Source: Nitrospirales bacterium (GTDB taxonomy: Bacteria > Nitrospirota > Nitrospiria > Nitrospirales > UBA8639). Taken from it: DNA of 60,567 nt. This document shows, piece after piece, positions 8,889-16,998 of this stretch. Made by a program: the position numbers and the translations under genes. The stretch's first letter is position 1. Each line of letters opens with the position of its first letter. The stretch spans positions 1-60,567 of the forward strand of contig JALDRK010000025.1 of NCBI GenBank assembly GCA_031315915.1, written 5' to 3'. The notes beneath the pieces are model-generated. The model saw nothing but the letters and a program-made list of their open reading frames with translations, made no database searches and was not told the origin of the DNA.

Positions 8889-9824
8889 ATGATTGTTCTC
8901 ATGGCTCAAACGGACGATCCCCTCGTTCAATGCCTTAGTCATGGACTGCTTCAGCAAGGCTATGCGGTGTGCGTGTGCGACTGGTCGCAAATCATGTATG
9001 ACCATGGTTTTTCCTGGTGGGTGCCTCCTCAAGCGGAGGCATGCCAAAGTTATTTTTTGAACGGTACGACCGCCGTTCCGTTTTCGGACATTGAGGGAAT
9101 GATGGTTTTCCCTTCCGGTTCTCTGGCGTTACCTGCTGCCCAGGAATGGCAGGCTGCCGACCGGGACTATATGTATAAGGAAGCCTCGGCGGCAATTTTG
9201 GGAATTCTTCATAGTTTGCCCTGTCGGGTCATTAATCTTCCCGTGGCCGGAGGTAGACAGAGATTGTTTTTTTATTCGAGGCGATCACGTGAGTTTTTCA
9301 AGAAATGCCGACTGCATTTGCCTCTCATGACCCTGGCGAACTCCGCTCAAAGAGAAACGGTGCAGTCGACGGAGGGACAGGGTGGCATCCGTGTGGGATC
9401 TCTTGATGATGTGCAAAGGGAGCGGTTGGCGGTACTGGAAACAGAACAGGATGAGTGGGATGAATCCACGATTCCTTATCCCGTTTTTTTGCAAGCCGTA
9501 CCCGCCGGTGAGATCTATCACTTTGTCCTGGTGGGGGATTCCATTCTGGGCGGCAAGGTTATCCATGAGAACTTTAATGGCTCGTTTAACACCAAAGTCG
9601 AAATGAGCGACTGTTCTCCTGATCTTCGTCAGGCCTGTCTGGATTTATCCAAATTCTGTGGACTGATTTTCTCGGAATGTCTGATTGTCGAGACTCCCGA
9701 CGGGTTGTGGTTTTGCCTGGATTGGAATGATTCCCCGAAACTTTCGCATTGGGCGCCAATGGTTCAGAGAGCGGTTGTTTCAAAATTGATTGACCTCCTC
9801 AGAGGAACTTCTTCTCTGCCATGA
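8889..9824 (+). CDS. Divergent ATP-grasp-like protein of the peptide-modification locus
   Basis: This 311-residue protein has the outline of a RimK-like ATP-grasp enzyme. Its N-terminal part is a nucleotide-fold-like strand and helix (MIVLMAQTDDPLVQCLSHGL). Its end, GLIFSECLIVETPDGLWFCL then DWNDSPKLSHW (about 265-293), copies the ATP-grasp ending in which Asp/Asn bind magnesium (usually D...E.N.sPg). The central lysine motifs are weak. It overlaps the following ATP-grasp gene by four bases (ATGA), so the two proteins are made together, perhaps as partners. In graspetide systems such enzymes form ester or amide cross-links between side chains of the precursor. An alternative ATG lies at 8901; the upstream ribosome site is weak. 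The family call is moderate. Confidence 0.6.
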   Translation: MIVLMAQTDDPLVQCLSHGLLQQGYAVCVCDWSQIMYDHGFSWWVPPQAEACQSYFLNGTTAVPFSDIEGMMVFPSGSLALPAAQEWQAADRDYMYKEASAAILGILHSLPCRVINLPVAGGRQRLFFYSRRSREFFKKCRLHLPLMTLANSAQRETVQSTEGQGGIRVGSLDDVQRERLAVLETEQDEWDESTIPYPVFLQAVPAGEIYHFVLVGDSILGGKVIHENFNGSFNTKVEMSDCSPDLRQACLDLSKFCGLIFSECLIVETPDGLWFCLDWNDSPKLSHWAPMVQRAVVSKLIDLLRGTSSLP

Positions 9825-10750
9825 CAGGTCCTGCATCTGTTTTGCTGATCGGTTCTCTGAAGGAACCAATGTTGGCCTATGTGAATCAGAAACTGGCCAG
9901 AAAAAATGTTTCTGCAGTGAATTTGGATTTTCAGCAACCTCATGGAGCTTGCCGGATTTCCTTCAAGATTGGGAATTGCCGCACGCCGCCATTCCTTAAA
10001 GTCGACAGCCGGACGGTTCCTCTCGAGACGATCCTGTCTACATACGTCAGGCTCTCTCACCAAATGACTACGGCGTCGGATGAGGTGGAGAGAGCCGAGC
10101 CGATACTTCAGCATCGAGCTCTCGTCCCGCATCTCTTGAATGTTCTTCCGGGACTGGTCGTCAATCCCTATGAAGAGGCCAGCGGAAACAGGTCGAAACC
10201 TTATCAGCAGATGCTCATTGCGAAATTAGGATTCAATGTTCCCAAAACATTGGTCACGTCCCACCTTGAACAGGCGAAGGAATGGTTTGAGGCCTGTCGG
10301 GGGCGAGTCATTTATAAATCTATCAGTTCGGTGAGGTCGGTCGTCCGGCGGTTGAATCCCGAGGATTTCTCGCGGTTGGAACATCTTCGCCATTGTCCTG
10401 TGCAATTTCAGGAATATATACCCGGGATCGATATCCGGGTTCATGTCGTTGGAACACGGGTGTTCGCGAGTCAAATCGAAACGCGTTCCACCGATTACCG
10501 TTATCCCGACCAGGAGAGTTTTCGTACGATTCGAGCCCTAGAACTGCCCATGGACCTGCAGGAAAAATGTGTTACATTAACTGAAGGATTGGGTTTAGCG
10601 TTGGCCGGGATCGATCTTCGAAAAACGGTGGATGGCGAGTATGTGTGTTTTGAAGTCAATACCAGCCCGGCCTTTCCGTTTTATGAACGGCACACCGGCC
10701 AACGGATTGGCGAGGCTTTGGTTGAGATGTTATGCCGTGGTACGCCATAA
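9821..10750 (+). CDS. ATP-grasp ligase of the RimK/peptide-maturase type
   Basis: The 309-residue protein carries a recognisable ATP-grasp core. NPYEEASGNRSKPYQQMLIA (about 117-136) leads to the ATP lid with VIYKSISSVRSVV (holding a nucleotide lysine). QEYIPGIDIRVHVVG follows near 200. The metal site GIDLRKTVDGEYVCFEVNTS (about 267-286) has the Asp and the E.N pair. Similar proteins modify small peptides (microviridin/graspetide maturases) or ligate amino acids to peptides (RimK, MvdD-like). The start overlaps the previous gene by ATGA. With a PqqD-like gene next and a small Lys/Glu-rich peptide upstream, intramolecular ligation of that peptide is the natural inference, but the real substrate is untested. 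Confidence 0.75.
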   Translation: MTGPASVLLIGSLKEPMLAYVNQKLARKNVSAVNLDFQQPHGACRISFKIGNCRTPPFLKVDSRTVPLETILSTYVRLSHQMTTASDEVERAEPILQHRALVPHLLNVLPGLVVNPYEEASGNRSKPYQQMLIAKLGFNVPKTLVTSHLEQAKEWFEACRGRVIYKSISSVRSVVRRLNPEDFSRLEHLRHCPVQFQEYIPGIDIRVHVVGTRVFASQIETRSTDYRYPDQESFRTIRALELPMDLQEKCVTLTEGLGLALAGIDLRKTVDGEYVCFEVNTSPAFPFYERHTGQRIGEALVEMLCRGTP

Positions 10751-10793
10751 CTGCATGGCCGATTGGTAAAAGATGATTTAAGAGGAAACTATT

Positions 10794-11267
10794 ATGGGTG
10801 AATTCATGCCATCGCCGAAGAAAGAGTTGTTCATCGGTTCACATCTTCGACCGAAAGTCGGTCGCGAGGAAAAGCTCGAGGGTAGAGAGGTGGGAACTGA
10901 TGCAACCAATCAGGAGATTCATGATGAGGCTCTTCAGGTCCTCGGTGGTATCGGGAGTGTTTCTACTCTAGACCCGGCAGAGTGGCAAAATCTCAAAGAT
11001 TGGCGTTTGCAACCACATGAGGATGTACACAGTACGGTTCTTGAAGGGGAAACGGTATTATTGAATTTAGACAACGGAATGTATTATTCCCTAAATCGTG
11101 TGGGAACGGTCATCTGGGAGTTGTGTGATGGCCGTCGTACCCTCCAACAGATCCTTGGGGAAATTTGTGAGCGGTTTGAGGTGGAAGAAGGCCAGGCCAA
11201 GCAAGATCTTCTTGTGTTGTCCTCACAGTTATTGGAGCAAAAGTTGTTAACCCAGGCTATGCAGTGA
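10794..11267 (+). CDS. PqqD-family peptide-recognition protein (RRE)
   Basis: The last 95 residues of this 157-residue protein match the PqqD family: VLEGETVLLNLDNGMYYSLN, VGTVIWELCDGRRTLQQIL, then a helix-rich end (ICERFEVEEGQAKQDLLVLS). In PQQ, lasso-peptide and many other RiPP systems this small winged-helix-like domain binds the precursor's leader and presents it to the enzymes. About 60 polar, probably flexible residues precede it, longer than in stand-alone PqqD. The ATG at 10794 (MGEFMPSPKK) follows AAGAGGAAAC; an in-frame ATG at 10806 is an alternative. It stands between the ATP-grasp and HPr-kinase-like genes, as expected of a modification cluster. Confidence 0.8.
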   Translation: MGEFMPSPKKELFIGSHLRPKVGREEKLEGREVGTDATNQEIHDEALQVLGGIGSVSTLDPAEWQNLKDWRLQPHEDVHSTVLEGETVLLNLDNGMYYSLNRVGTVIWELCDGRRTLQQILGEICERFEVEEGQAKQDLLVLSSQLLEQKLLTQAMQ

Positions 11268-11347
11268 ATGGATTACGTCTGTATTCATGAGGCTCATTTT
11301 TCTCCTCCAAGATATCGCAGCTCTGTGCTCCTAGTGTCATTGTAGAT

Positions 11348-12355
11348 GTGATGCCCCTTTTTCAGGTATCGGTTCATGGGGTTGGGGTGATGGTGTCCTC
11401 TTCCTCCCACCTCCTTCTTGAGCCTGTTAAACGCTTTCTTCGTTATTTCCCGCCCCCCGTACCGGGTAGTACAGGAAATCTCAGAATCGATCTCTTTACG
11501 GTTCCTACCCGTGAAGCGATTCCCTCCATGGTTGCTCCGCAAACCTCTCCAGTGTCTTCTCAGGCAGGCCTGACGCAAGGGGACATCAAAAGATCCGAAT
11601 GGCGATGTGATGTATACATTGAGCCCGATACCTTAATTACGGACTTTCATGGTCAGGGCCTTATTCATATCAACTTTCAAGAAGCGTATGCCCAGGCTTA
11701 TCTGATCGATCCGGCGGCGATGCACGAAGATATTCGAATCAGCTACTTTCATTATGTGTTGATTGAACTCTTGAAGCGTCGCGGTCTGTACACGCTTCAC
11801 GCCACAGCGCTGGAGATGGATGGGCAAGGTCTGTTGATTCCAGGTTGCAGTGGGAGAGGGAAAACGACGGCTTTTATCTCTTTGCTACGATCCGGATTTC
11901 GTTGTGTATCTGATGACCACCCTCTCTTGCGTGAAAGCCAGGGCAGGCTTGAGTTGTTGGCGTTTGAAGAAAAAGTCGATATTACTCAGACCTCGTTGAA
12001 GTTTTTTCCGGAACTTCATGCCGGGGATTCTAAGAAGTTTCATCAAGGTATTCACAAGAAGTATTTTTATATTGAAGACTTTTATCCACAGGGCATAGCG
12101 GAACGGTGTTCTCCTCGACTCCTGCTTTTCCCTTATATCGTGGATTCACCAACCAGTCATGTTGAACCACTTTCCAAGGCTAGAGCCTTGGAGGAGTTAC
12201 TTCCTGAAACCCTGGCAGTGCATGACAAAGTCCATGCGAAACAGGAATTCCAATTCCTTGATCGATTAGTTCGGCAATTGGATTGTTACCTTTTATTGTT
12301 TGGGAACGACGTTCTAGATTTGCCCCGTTTGGTCCTTCCTTTATTCAAGAAATAG
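11348..12355 (+). CDS. HPr kinase/phosphorylase-like P-loop protein
   Basis: Residues 147-200 of this 335-residue protein show the HprK-type phosphate-binding fold: YTLHATALEMDGQGLLIPG, then the Walker A loop GCSGRGKTT (166-174), then CVSDDHPLL (187-194). The last matches the conserved SDD segment of HprK-like kinases. It lacks the N-terminal HprK domain and the signature loop of true HPr kinases, as do homologues that sit beside PqqD genes in lasso-peptide clusters, one of which is known to phosphorylate a peptide's C-terminal serine. Here the proposed core has no Ser, so another role is possible. Translation may start at GTG 11348 or the adjoining ATG. Confidence 0.7.
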   Translation: MMPLFQVSVHGVGVMVSSSSHLLLEPVKRFLRYFPPPVPGSTGNLRIDLFTVPTREAIPSMVAPQTSPVSSQAGLTQGDIKRSEWRCDVYIEPDTLITDFHGQGLIHINFQEAYAQAYLIDPAAMHEDIRISYFHYVLIELLKRRGLYTLHATALEMDGQGLLIPGCSGRGKTTAFISLLRSGFRCVSDDHPLLRESQGRLELLAFEEKVDITQTSLKFFPELHAGDSKKFHQGIHKKYFYIEDFYPQGIAERCSPRLLLFPYIVDSPTSHVEPLSKARALEELLPETLAVHDKVHAKQEFQFLDRLVRQLDCYLLLFGNDVLDLPRLVLPLFKK

Positions 12356-12596
12356 TACAGTCCCTTTCCCGCTGTCTGTCGGATTTTCTGCCCGTCTTCT
12401 CAACAGTCATAAAGAAGTTCTGCTTTCATTTGCCTCTAAGGCACGATATTGCGGGTCAAACCATATCCCTCATCTAGGGAATAGAAATGATCAGATTTTT
12501 TCTCTAGATTGCTCCACAAGTACTTCCGATGTATGAAATCGATGGAAATTGTTCCATAATTTTTCGGTAAAATTTTAGGCCTGCGCGAGATTATTG

Positions 12597-12929
12597 ATGA
12601 ATTGGCAAATTCAAGTCTCTTCTGAAGTCTTAGTGGTGAGAATTTTTGGAATCATCGATCAGGAAATCGGTTCCATGTTCGAAAAGGCCAGCGAACGGGC
12701 TGTGTATTTAGGAAAACGAAAAATCTTGATCGATTTTTCCGAGATGGAATCGGTGGGTCCTTTGGGTGTGGTGCTGTGCGGATTTGGTCTGCATCATTTT
12801 CAGCAATTAGGAATTCCTGTCGCGCTCGTTCGGCCCCCCTCGTCGTTATTGCCGGTGCTTCAAGAGCATGGTCTAAATGGGATGCCACCTGTATTTTTAC
12901 GTGCGCAGGATGCTCTTCCGTTGAATTAG
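12597..12929 (+). CDS. STAS-domain protein
   Basis: A 110-residue single-domain protein with the STAS fold: WQIQVSSEVLVVRIFGIID, then RKILIDFSEMESVGPLGVVL, the place where anti-sigma factor antagonists carry their phosphorylated serine. Here Ser follows Glu-Met-Glu, and Gly-Pro-Leu-Gly follows, so the phospho-site is plausible but not certain. Such proteins relay partner-switching signals or bind nucleotides. The ATG at 12597 is preferred over the adjoining TTG. No anti-sigma kinase lies nearby. It is separate from the peptide locus by about 240 bases without a gene. Confidence 0.7.
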   Translation: MNWQIQVSSEVLVVRIFGIIDQEIGSMFEKASERAVYLGKRKILIDFSEMESVGPLGVVLCGFGLHHFQQLGIPVALVRPPSSLLPVLQEHGLNGMPPVFLRAQDALPLN

Positions 12930-13022
12930 ATTATGGAAGTTCCGTGCGTACGGTCTTCGAGAGACTATTTAATCTGATGAGGAGTATTCGTGCGGGAGAG
13001 AACAGGTGAAGGGAGTGCCCAA

Positions 13023-13056
13023 AAAGGGACTTGGCGTCGGCCAAGTCCCTTTTTTA
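13023..13056. terminator. Bidirectional rho-independent terminator
   Basis: AAAAAGGGACTTGGC pairs with GCCAAGTCCCTTTTTT around a short loop. The A run on one side and T run on the other let it serve both the STAS gene (rightward) and htpX (leftward), which converge here. Confidence 0.85.
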
Positions 13057-13073
13057 TTAACAACGTGGGTGCG

Positions 13074-13958
13074 TTATAAATTTCGCAAGGCATTGACCCG
13101 ATCCTCAATGGGAGGATGGGTAGCGAAAAGTTGCAAGAAGCCCTGGGATTGACCGGAGATCTTCATGGTAGCCAAGGCGTCTTGCGTCGTATACTCGAAT
13201 TGAGTCCGTTGGACCCATCGATCAATACTTTGCAGAGCCGAAATCATATGTTCCTTTCCCACCGTGTTTGCAGAAAAACGATCGGCCGAGAACTCCCGTT
13301 TTCGTGACCACCATCCAATCGGAATCATGGCCAAAAAAGACAGAATAGTCTGTAGAAAGAAGTAGGTGGCAAAAGCCAACATTTCATTTCGTTCAGCCAT
13401 ATTTCTGTATACCCAACGGCTGATAAAGTACACAAAGGTATTCATCAGTCCTGCCAGTACCGTCGTCGTAAACATGTCTCCGTTGTAAACATGTCCCATC
13501 TCGTGCGCGATGACCGCACGAACTTCTCCCTCATTGAGATTATTCAATAAACCCGTAGAAAACGCCACCATCGAATTATTCCGGGTTGGTCCGGTGGCAA
13601 AGGCATTGGGATCCGGGGATTCATAAATCCATACCTCCGGCATCGTAATGCCGAGTTTTTCCGAGATTTTTTGTACGGTTTCAAATATGACTTTTTCGCC
13701 TTGAGTATGTGGCTGGGTGATTTGGGTGCAATTAAGCCACATGCGAGCCATTTGTTTGGAAAAGGCCAAACTGATAAATGCCCCGCCAAATCCAAACACG
13801 AATGCCCACAGCAGGTCTTGTTGGGCGATGGCCCCACGAATATCAATCCCAAATGCCGGGAGAATGAACTCCGACAAAACGGTGAAAGAAATGGACAGGG
13901 TTACAAAAATCAGGATATTGGCTAAGAGTAATAGACCAATTCCTTTAAGTTTCTTCAT
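13074..13958 (-). CDS. htpX: Membrane zinc protease HtpX
   Basis: The 294-residue protein has two N-terminal membrane segments (LLLLANILIFVTLSISFTVL and about 48-66), the zinc motif HEMGH at 152-156, a second hydrophobic pair, and REFSADRFS, which holds the third zinc ligand. The layout and length fit HtpX, the M48 stress protease that degrades misfolded inner-membrane proteins from the cytoplasmic side. It is read from ATG at 13956-13958 after GGAGGCG. It converges on the STAS gene across a shared terminator. Confidence 0.95.
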   Translation of the reverse strand: MKKLKGIGLLLLANILIFVTLSISFTVLSEFILPAFGIDIRGAIAQQDLLWAFVFGFGGAFISLAFSKQMARMWLNCTQITQPHTQGEKVIFETVQKISEKLGITMPEVWIYESPDPNAFATGPTRNNSMVAFSTGLLNNLNEGEVRAVIAHEMGHVYNGDMFTTTVLAGLMNTFVYFISRWVYRNMAERNEMLAFATYFFLQTILSFLAMIPIGWWSRKREFSADRFSANTVGKEHMISALQSIDRWVQRTQFEYTTQDALATMKISGQSQGFLQLFATHPPIEDRVNALRNL

Positions 13959-14190
13959 GAACGCCTCCTTTAAGAGATTTCACCAGATGGTGAGGGGGTG
14001 ATGGTCTCGTTAACCGATGCTTCAAATAAAATAACCAGACGATGGATGTTTTAGCTCTGGCGCTTTTCTGATTATAGAACATAACCATCTTTGGAAGAGA
14101 GTCAAGCCAGGAGCCCTGGTGAGGTGACCCTTCATGTAAAAGACGTTATGATAGCTTGAACGCGTCTACATTTATTATCGAGGACACCCC

Positions 14191-14619
14191 GTGGCCCACA
14201 AATATTATACACAATTGATCCTGGGAATTTCCTGTCTTCAGATTTTGGGAATGCTTCCTTCTGAGATCTCAGCCCAATCGAGAAATCTTCCCAGTTTGTC
14301 AAGCGAGGCCGGATCGGAACAACATGTGGTGGTTGATATGGAAAGTTATCAATATACTCCATCTGAAATTGTCCTTGAAGCCGGACAGACCGTGCGGATA
14401 ACGCTTCAGAATCAGTCCTTTCTGGTTCCCCATAACTTTTTATTGGATGATCCCACCGGAGCCAGGATTGTCGAGTTGGATGTCAGTAGCGGTGAAATGC
14501 AGGATGTGCAATTCAAGCCGCTCGGCCCTGGAATCTACCCATTTTATTGTGATAAGCAATTGTTATTTTTTCCTTCCCACCGGGAGCAAGGGATGGAAGG
14601 TCGTTTCCTGGTCCGTTAA
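14191..14619 (+). CDS. Exported cupredoxin-domain protein
   Basis: A 142-residue protein, GTG start, with a signal peptide (residues about 8-29) and one cupredoxin domain from 45 on (VVVDMESYQYTPSEIVLEAG, then VRITLQNQS). Likely copper ligands are His81 (VPHNF), Cys120 (FYCDK), His130 and Met135 (SHREQGM). Nine residues lie between Cys120 and His130, longer than the two of plastocyanin, so the copper site may differ from classical blue copper. Such proteins carry electrons in the periplasm. The next gene starts three bases after the stop, suggesting one transcript. Confidence 0.75.
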   Translation: MAHKYYTQLILGISCLQILGMLPSEISAQSRNLPSLSSEAGSEQHVVVDMESYQYTPSEIVLEAGQTVRITLQNQSFLVPHNFLLDDPTGARIVELDVSSGEMQDVQFKPLGPGIYPFYCDKQLLFFPSHREQGMEGRFLVR

Positions 14620-14621
14620 TA

Positions 14622-15662
14622 ATGGCCTTGTCCTCCGCAGATCAATCCCTTTTTCGGGATATTCTGAAACGGGTATCCCGGTCCTTCTATCTCACGATTG
14701 CGGTGTTACCCCAAGCAGTTCGTAGTCAGGTGGCTCTGGCGTATTTGCTGGCCAGGGCTGCGGATAGTATTGCCGACTCGGGGCATCTTGACGATGCGGT
14801 CAGGCTTCAGTCCCTCAAGCAGTTCAGGGTATTGGTACAAAGCGGGAAAAGGAATGAGGCCCATATTCGCGCAATTAAACGGCTGGCCGAAACCGGTGAG
14901 TTTCCCCTTGATGAGGCGCGCTTATTGGATGAAACCGGACATTGTTTCTCCATTCTGGAAAAGTTTCAACCAAAAGATCAGGAATATATTGCGCAAGTCT
15001 TATCAGTTTTGATTGGGGGCATGGAGTTTGATATTGCCACCTTCCCCAGGGGGCAGGCCTCAACCCTTCATGCTCTGCAAGAGAGGCAGGATTTGGAATT
15101 TTACACCTATTCGGTTGCCGGCTGTGTGGGGGAATTTTGGACAAAATTGATGTGCGCCCATTTGTCCGGTTTCCGCCGATGGGATCCTATGGTCATGAGT
15201 CCTTTGGGGATCCGGTTTGGTAAAGGGCTGCAGATGGTGAATATTTTACGGGATCTTCCTCAGGATTTGCGTAAAGGGCGTTGTTATATCCCGCATACTC
15301 TGTTGATCTCCGAAGGGTTGTCACCCCAGGATCTGTTGGAAGAAAAAGCCTGGGAATTGTTCAAACCGTTGTATCGGCAGTTACTCGGTGAGGCCCGTGA
15401 TCATCTGGATCAAGGGTGGCGGTATACTGTGAGCATTCCATCTTGGGAGATTCGTCTGCGATTGGCCTGCATGTGGCCGATTCTGATCGGCATCCAAACC
15501 CTGCAAAGGCTATCGGTTGCCTCGAATATCCTCAATCCGCAATATCGGATTAAGGTGTCACGTCCTGATGTTTACCGCATCCTTGGCGCAACCGGCTTGA
15601 CGGGAGGCTGCCGTTTTGTGGGGAATGTCTACTGGGGATATTGGCGAAAACGAATTGTCTGA
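14622..15662 (+). CDS. Squalene/phytoene synthase family protein
   Basis: The 346-residue protein has both Asp-rich motifs of head-to-head prenyl synthases: DSIAD at 48-52 and MVNILRDLPQDLRKGRCYIP near 207-226. It therefore probably joins two C15 or C20 prenyl diphosphates in the presence of magnesium. The DLPQDLRKGRCY form and LARAADSIADS resemble bacterial squalene-synthase-like enzymes used for hopanoids or carotenoids. No partner (hpnD, hpnE, cyclase, desaturase) is in the window, so squalene versus phytoene cannot be settled. It is probably co-transcribed with the cupredoxin gene. Confidence 0.8.
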   Translation: MALSSADQSLFRDILKRVSRSFYLTIAVLPQAVRSQVALAYLLARAADSIADSGHLDDAVRLQSLKQFRVLVQSGKRNEAHIRAIKRLAETGEFPLDEARLLDETGHCFSILEKFQPKDQEYIAQVLSVLIGGMEFDIATFPRGQASTLHALQERQDLEFYTYSVAGCVGEFWTKLMCAHLSGFRRWDPMVMSPLGIRFGKGLQMVNILRDLPQDLRKGRCYIPHTLLISEGLSPQDLLEEKAWELFKPLYRQLLGEARDHLDQGWRYTVSIPSWEIRLRLACMWPILIGIQTLQRLSVASNILNPQYRIKVSRPDVYRILGATGLTGGCRFVGNVYWGYWRKRIV

Positions 15663-15663
15663 A

Positions 15664-15942
15664 TTATTCCTGTTTGGGAGAAAGCAATTTTTCACCTTTG
15701 CGAAATACGCCGTAAATAGCCTGGGATGGGCAAGCGTCCAGGCACAATCGGCAGGATTCCAAACAACGAGAGGAATCAAATTTGTAGGGCGGAGTGGAAA
15801 GCCAGGCTCCGGTGGGACAAATAGGAATACAGATGGCACTATGAGTGCAACGATCAGGGTGCCGAACCAAATGATCTCTTCTGACCAACATGGGATTGAC
15901 TCCTTCAAAAAGACCTTGGGAGAAGATCTCCAACATATTCAT
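15664..15942 (-). CDS. Small two-cluster 4Fe-4S ferredoxin
   Basis: The 92-residue protein contains two cysteine sets. The first, CTHSAICIPICP, has wide spacing (Cys-x5-Cys-x3-Cys-Pro). The second, CLESCRLCLDACP, is a regular C-x3-C-x2-C-x3-CP. This suggests one standard 4Fe-4S cluster and one atypical cluster. It would act as a cytoplasmic electron carrier. It converges on the prenyl-synthase gene with one base between the stops. The gene upstream (15957-16379) begins a likely shared leftward unit. Confidence 0.75.
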   Translation of the reverse strand: MNMLEIFSQGLFEGVNPMLVRRDHLVRHPDRCTHSAICIPICPTGAWLSTPPYKFDSSRCLESCRLCLDACPSQAIYGVFRKGEKLLSPKQE

Positions 15943-15956
15943 GGGTAATACTATCC

Positions 15957-16379
15957 TCAGTTATCCCATTGCCGAACCAGATCCCGGATTCGGGCCTTCA
16001 GCTCGGGAATGGATGCGACATTATTGGCGATCGCATTAATGATGTTTTCCAATCGGACCTGGCGTCCGGTTTCTTGATCCAAGGCATGCAACCGATCATA
16101 CTCCTTGAACCCTTCAGGCCTGGCTTTTTCGAGAAAGGGCCTGACGAGTTGAAGACCCGTTGTGAGCAGTTGAGGTTCATCGTGAAGCGGGGAACATACT
16201 CCGAAGTGTCCCTCTGAAAACACCAATGCGGTATAGGGTTTTTGATCGGGGAAAGGAATGCTGGTTTCCACCGTTAACCCTTGCGCCTGCCTCCAGATTG
16301 TAGTCAGGCCGGGAAAGGACTTCACAAATGCCACTTTTTCCTGGTTGGTTTTCCATTTATCTTGTGGGGTCATCGTCAT
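15957..16379 (-). CDS. Protein of unknown function
   Basis: A 140-residue soluble protein that I do not recognise. It has mixed strands and helices (TTIWRQAQGLTVETSIPFPD, YTALVFSEGHFGVCSPLHDE) and ends in a helical segment (LKARIRDLVRQWDN). There is no signal peptide, membrane segment or metal motif. It lies between two ferredoxin genes read the same way, so it may serve the same redox process, but nothing in the sequence proves it. Codon use looks like that of its neighbours. Confidence 0.6.
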   Translation of the reverse strand: MTMTPQDKWKTNQEKVAFVKSFPGLTTIWRQAQGLTVETSIPFPDQKPYTALVFSEGHFGVCSPLHDEPQLLTTGLQLVRPFLEKARPEGFKEYDRLHALDQETGRQVRLENIINAIANNVASIPELKARIRDLVRQWDN

Positions 16380-16458
16380 GGTATACCATGCTCTCTCATA
16401 GGGTACAAATGACTAATTGGACGCCGAAGGAGGGGGATGACGGTGAAAAGGAGCCGGA

Positions 16459-16803
16459 TCAAGTATTTTTAGCGGGCAGTGTTCCGTTTTTCCCGGGCAT
16501 GAGCAGCCGATCGACAACTTTTCCCTGTCCGATGTGTTGTTCCATAATTTCCGTGACATCGGCCTCTTTGCCCACCCAATACCAGACCCCTTCAGGGTAG
16601 ATGACGACACTGGGACCATATTCACATTGATCCAAACATCCGGCTTTATTGGCTCGAACGATACCTTTTAACCCAAGCCGTTCAACTTCTTTTTTGAAAT
16701 GGGCATGCAAGCGCTCGGATCCCAAATCGGCACAACATCCTCGCGGGTCGCCTTTAGGTCGTTGGTTCATGCAAACAAAAATATGATGTTGAAATTTACT
16801 CAT
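16459..16803 (-). CDS. Thioredoxin-like 2Fe-2S ferredoxin
   Basis: The 114-residue protein begins FQHHIFVCMNQRP and has cysteines at 11, 23/24, 56 and 60 (RGCCADLGS, KAGCLDQCEYGP). This is the set that binds a 2Fe-2S cluster in thioredoxin-fold ferredoxins related to Aquifex/Clostridium 2Fe-2S ferredoxin and NuoE. VVIYPEGVWYWVG and VTEIMEQHIGQGKVVDRL are family landmarks. It is a cytoplasmic electron carrier; the partner is not shown here. Confidence 0.9.
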   Translation of the reverse strand: MSKFQHHIFVCMNQRPKGDPRGCCADLGSERLHAHFKKEVERLGLKGIVRANKAGCLDQCEYGPSVVIYPEGVWYWVGKEADVTEIMEQHIGQGKVVDRLLMPGKNGTLPAKNT

Positions 16804-16998
16804 TACGTTGTGAAGAAAGTGTGTTAAAAAATATTCCGTTCAGGACGGAAAATAATATGCCGATCTTACCTGAGGGTTCACAAGAGTGTCCAGGGAAATG
16901 AAACCAACAGGAGAAAACGGAACAAAAGGTTGGGTTCTTTTGAGTAGAAGAAAGGGGTCGAACGCATGTGCCGGATTGGAAAGGACGAGTAAAGAGCC

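Noticed and set aside
8576..12355. Calling the peptide locus a lasso-peptide cluster
   Set aside because: The leader motif and PqqD/HprK genes fit, but there is no asparagine-synthetase-like cyclase and no transglutaminase-like protease, and the core does not begin with Gly. ATP-grasp genes suggest other chemistry.
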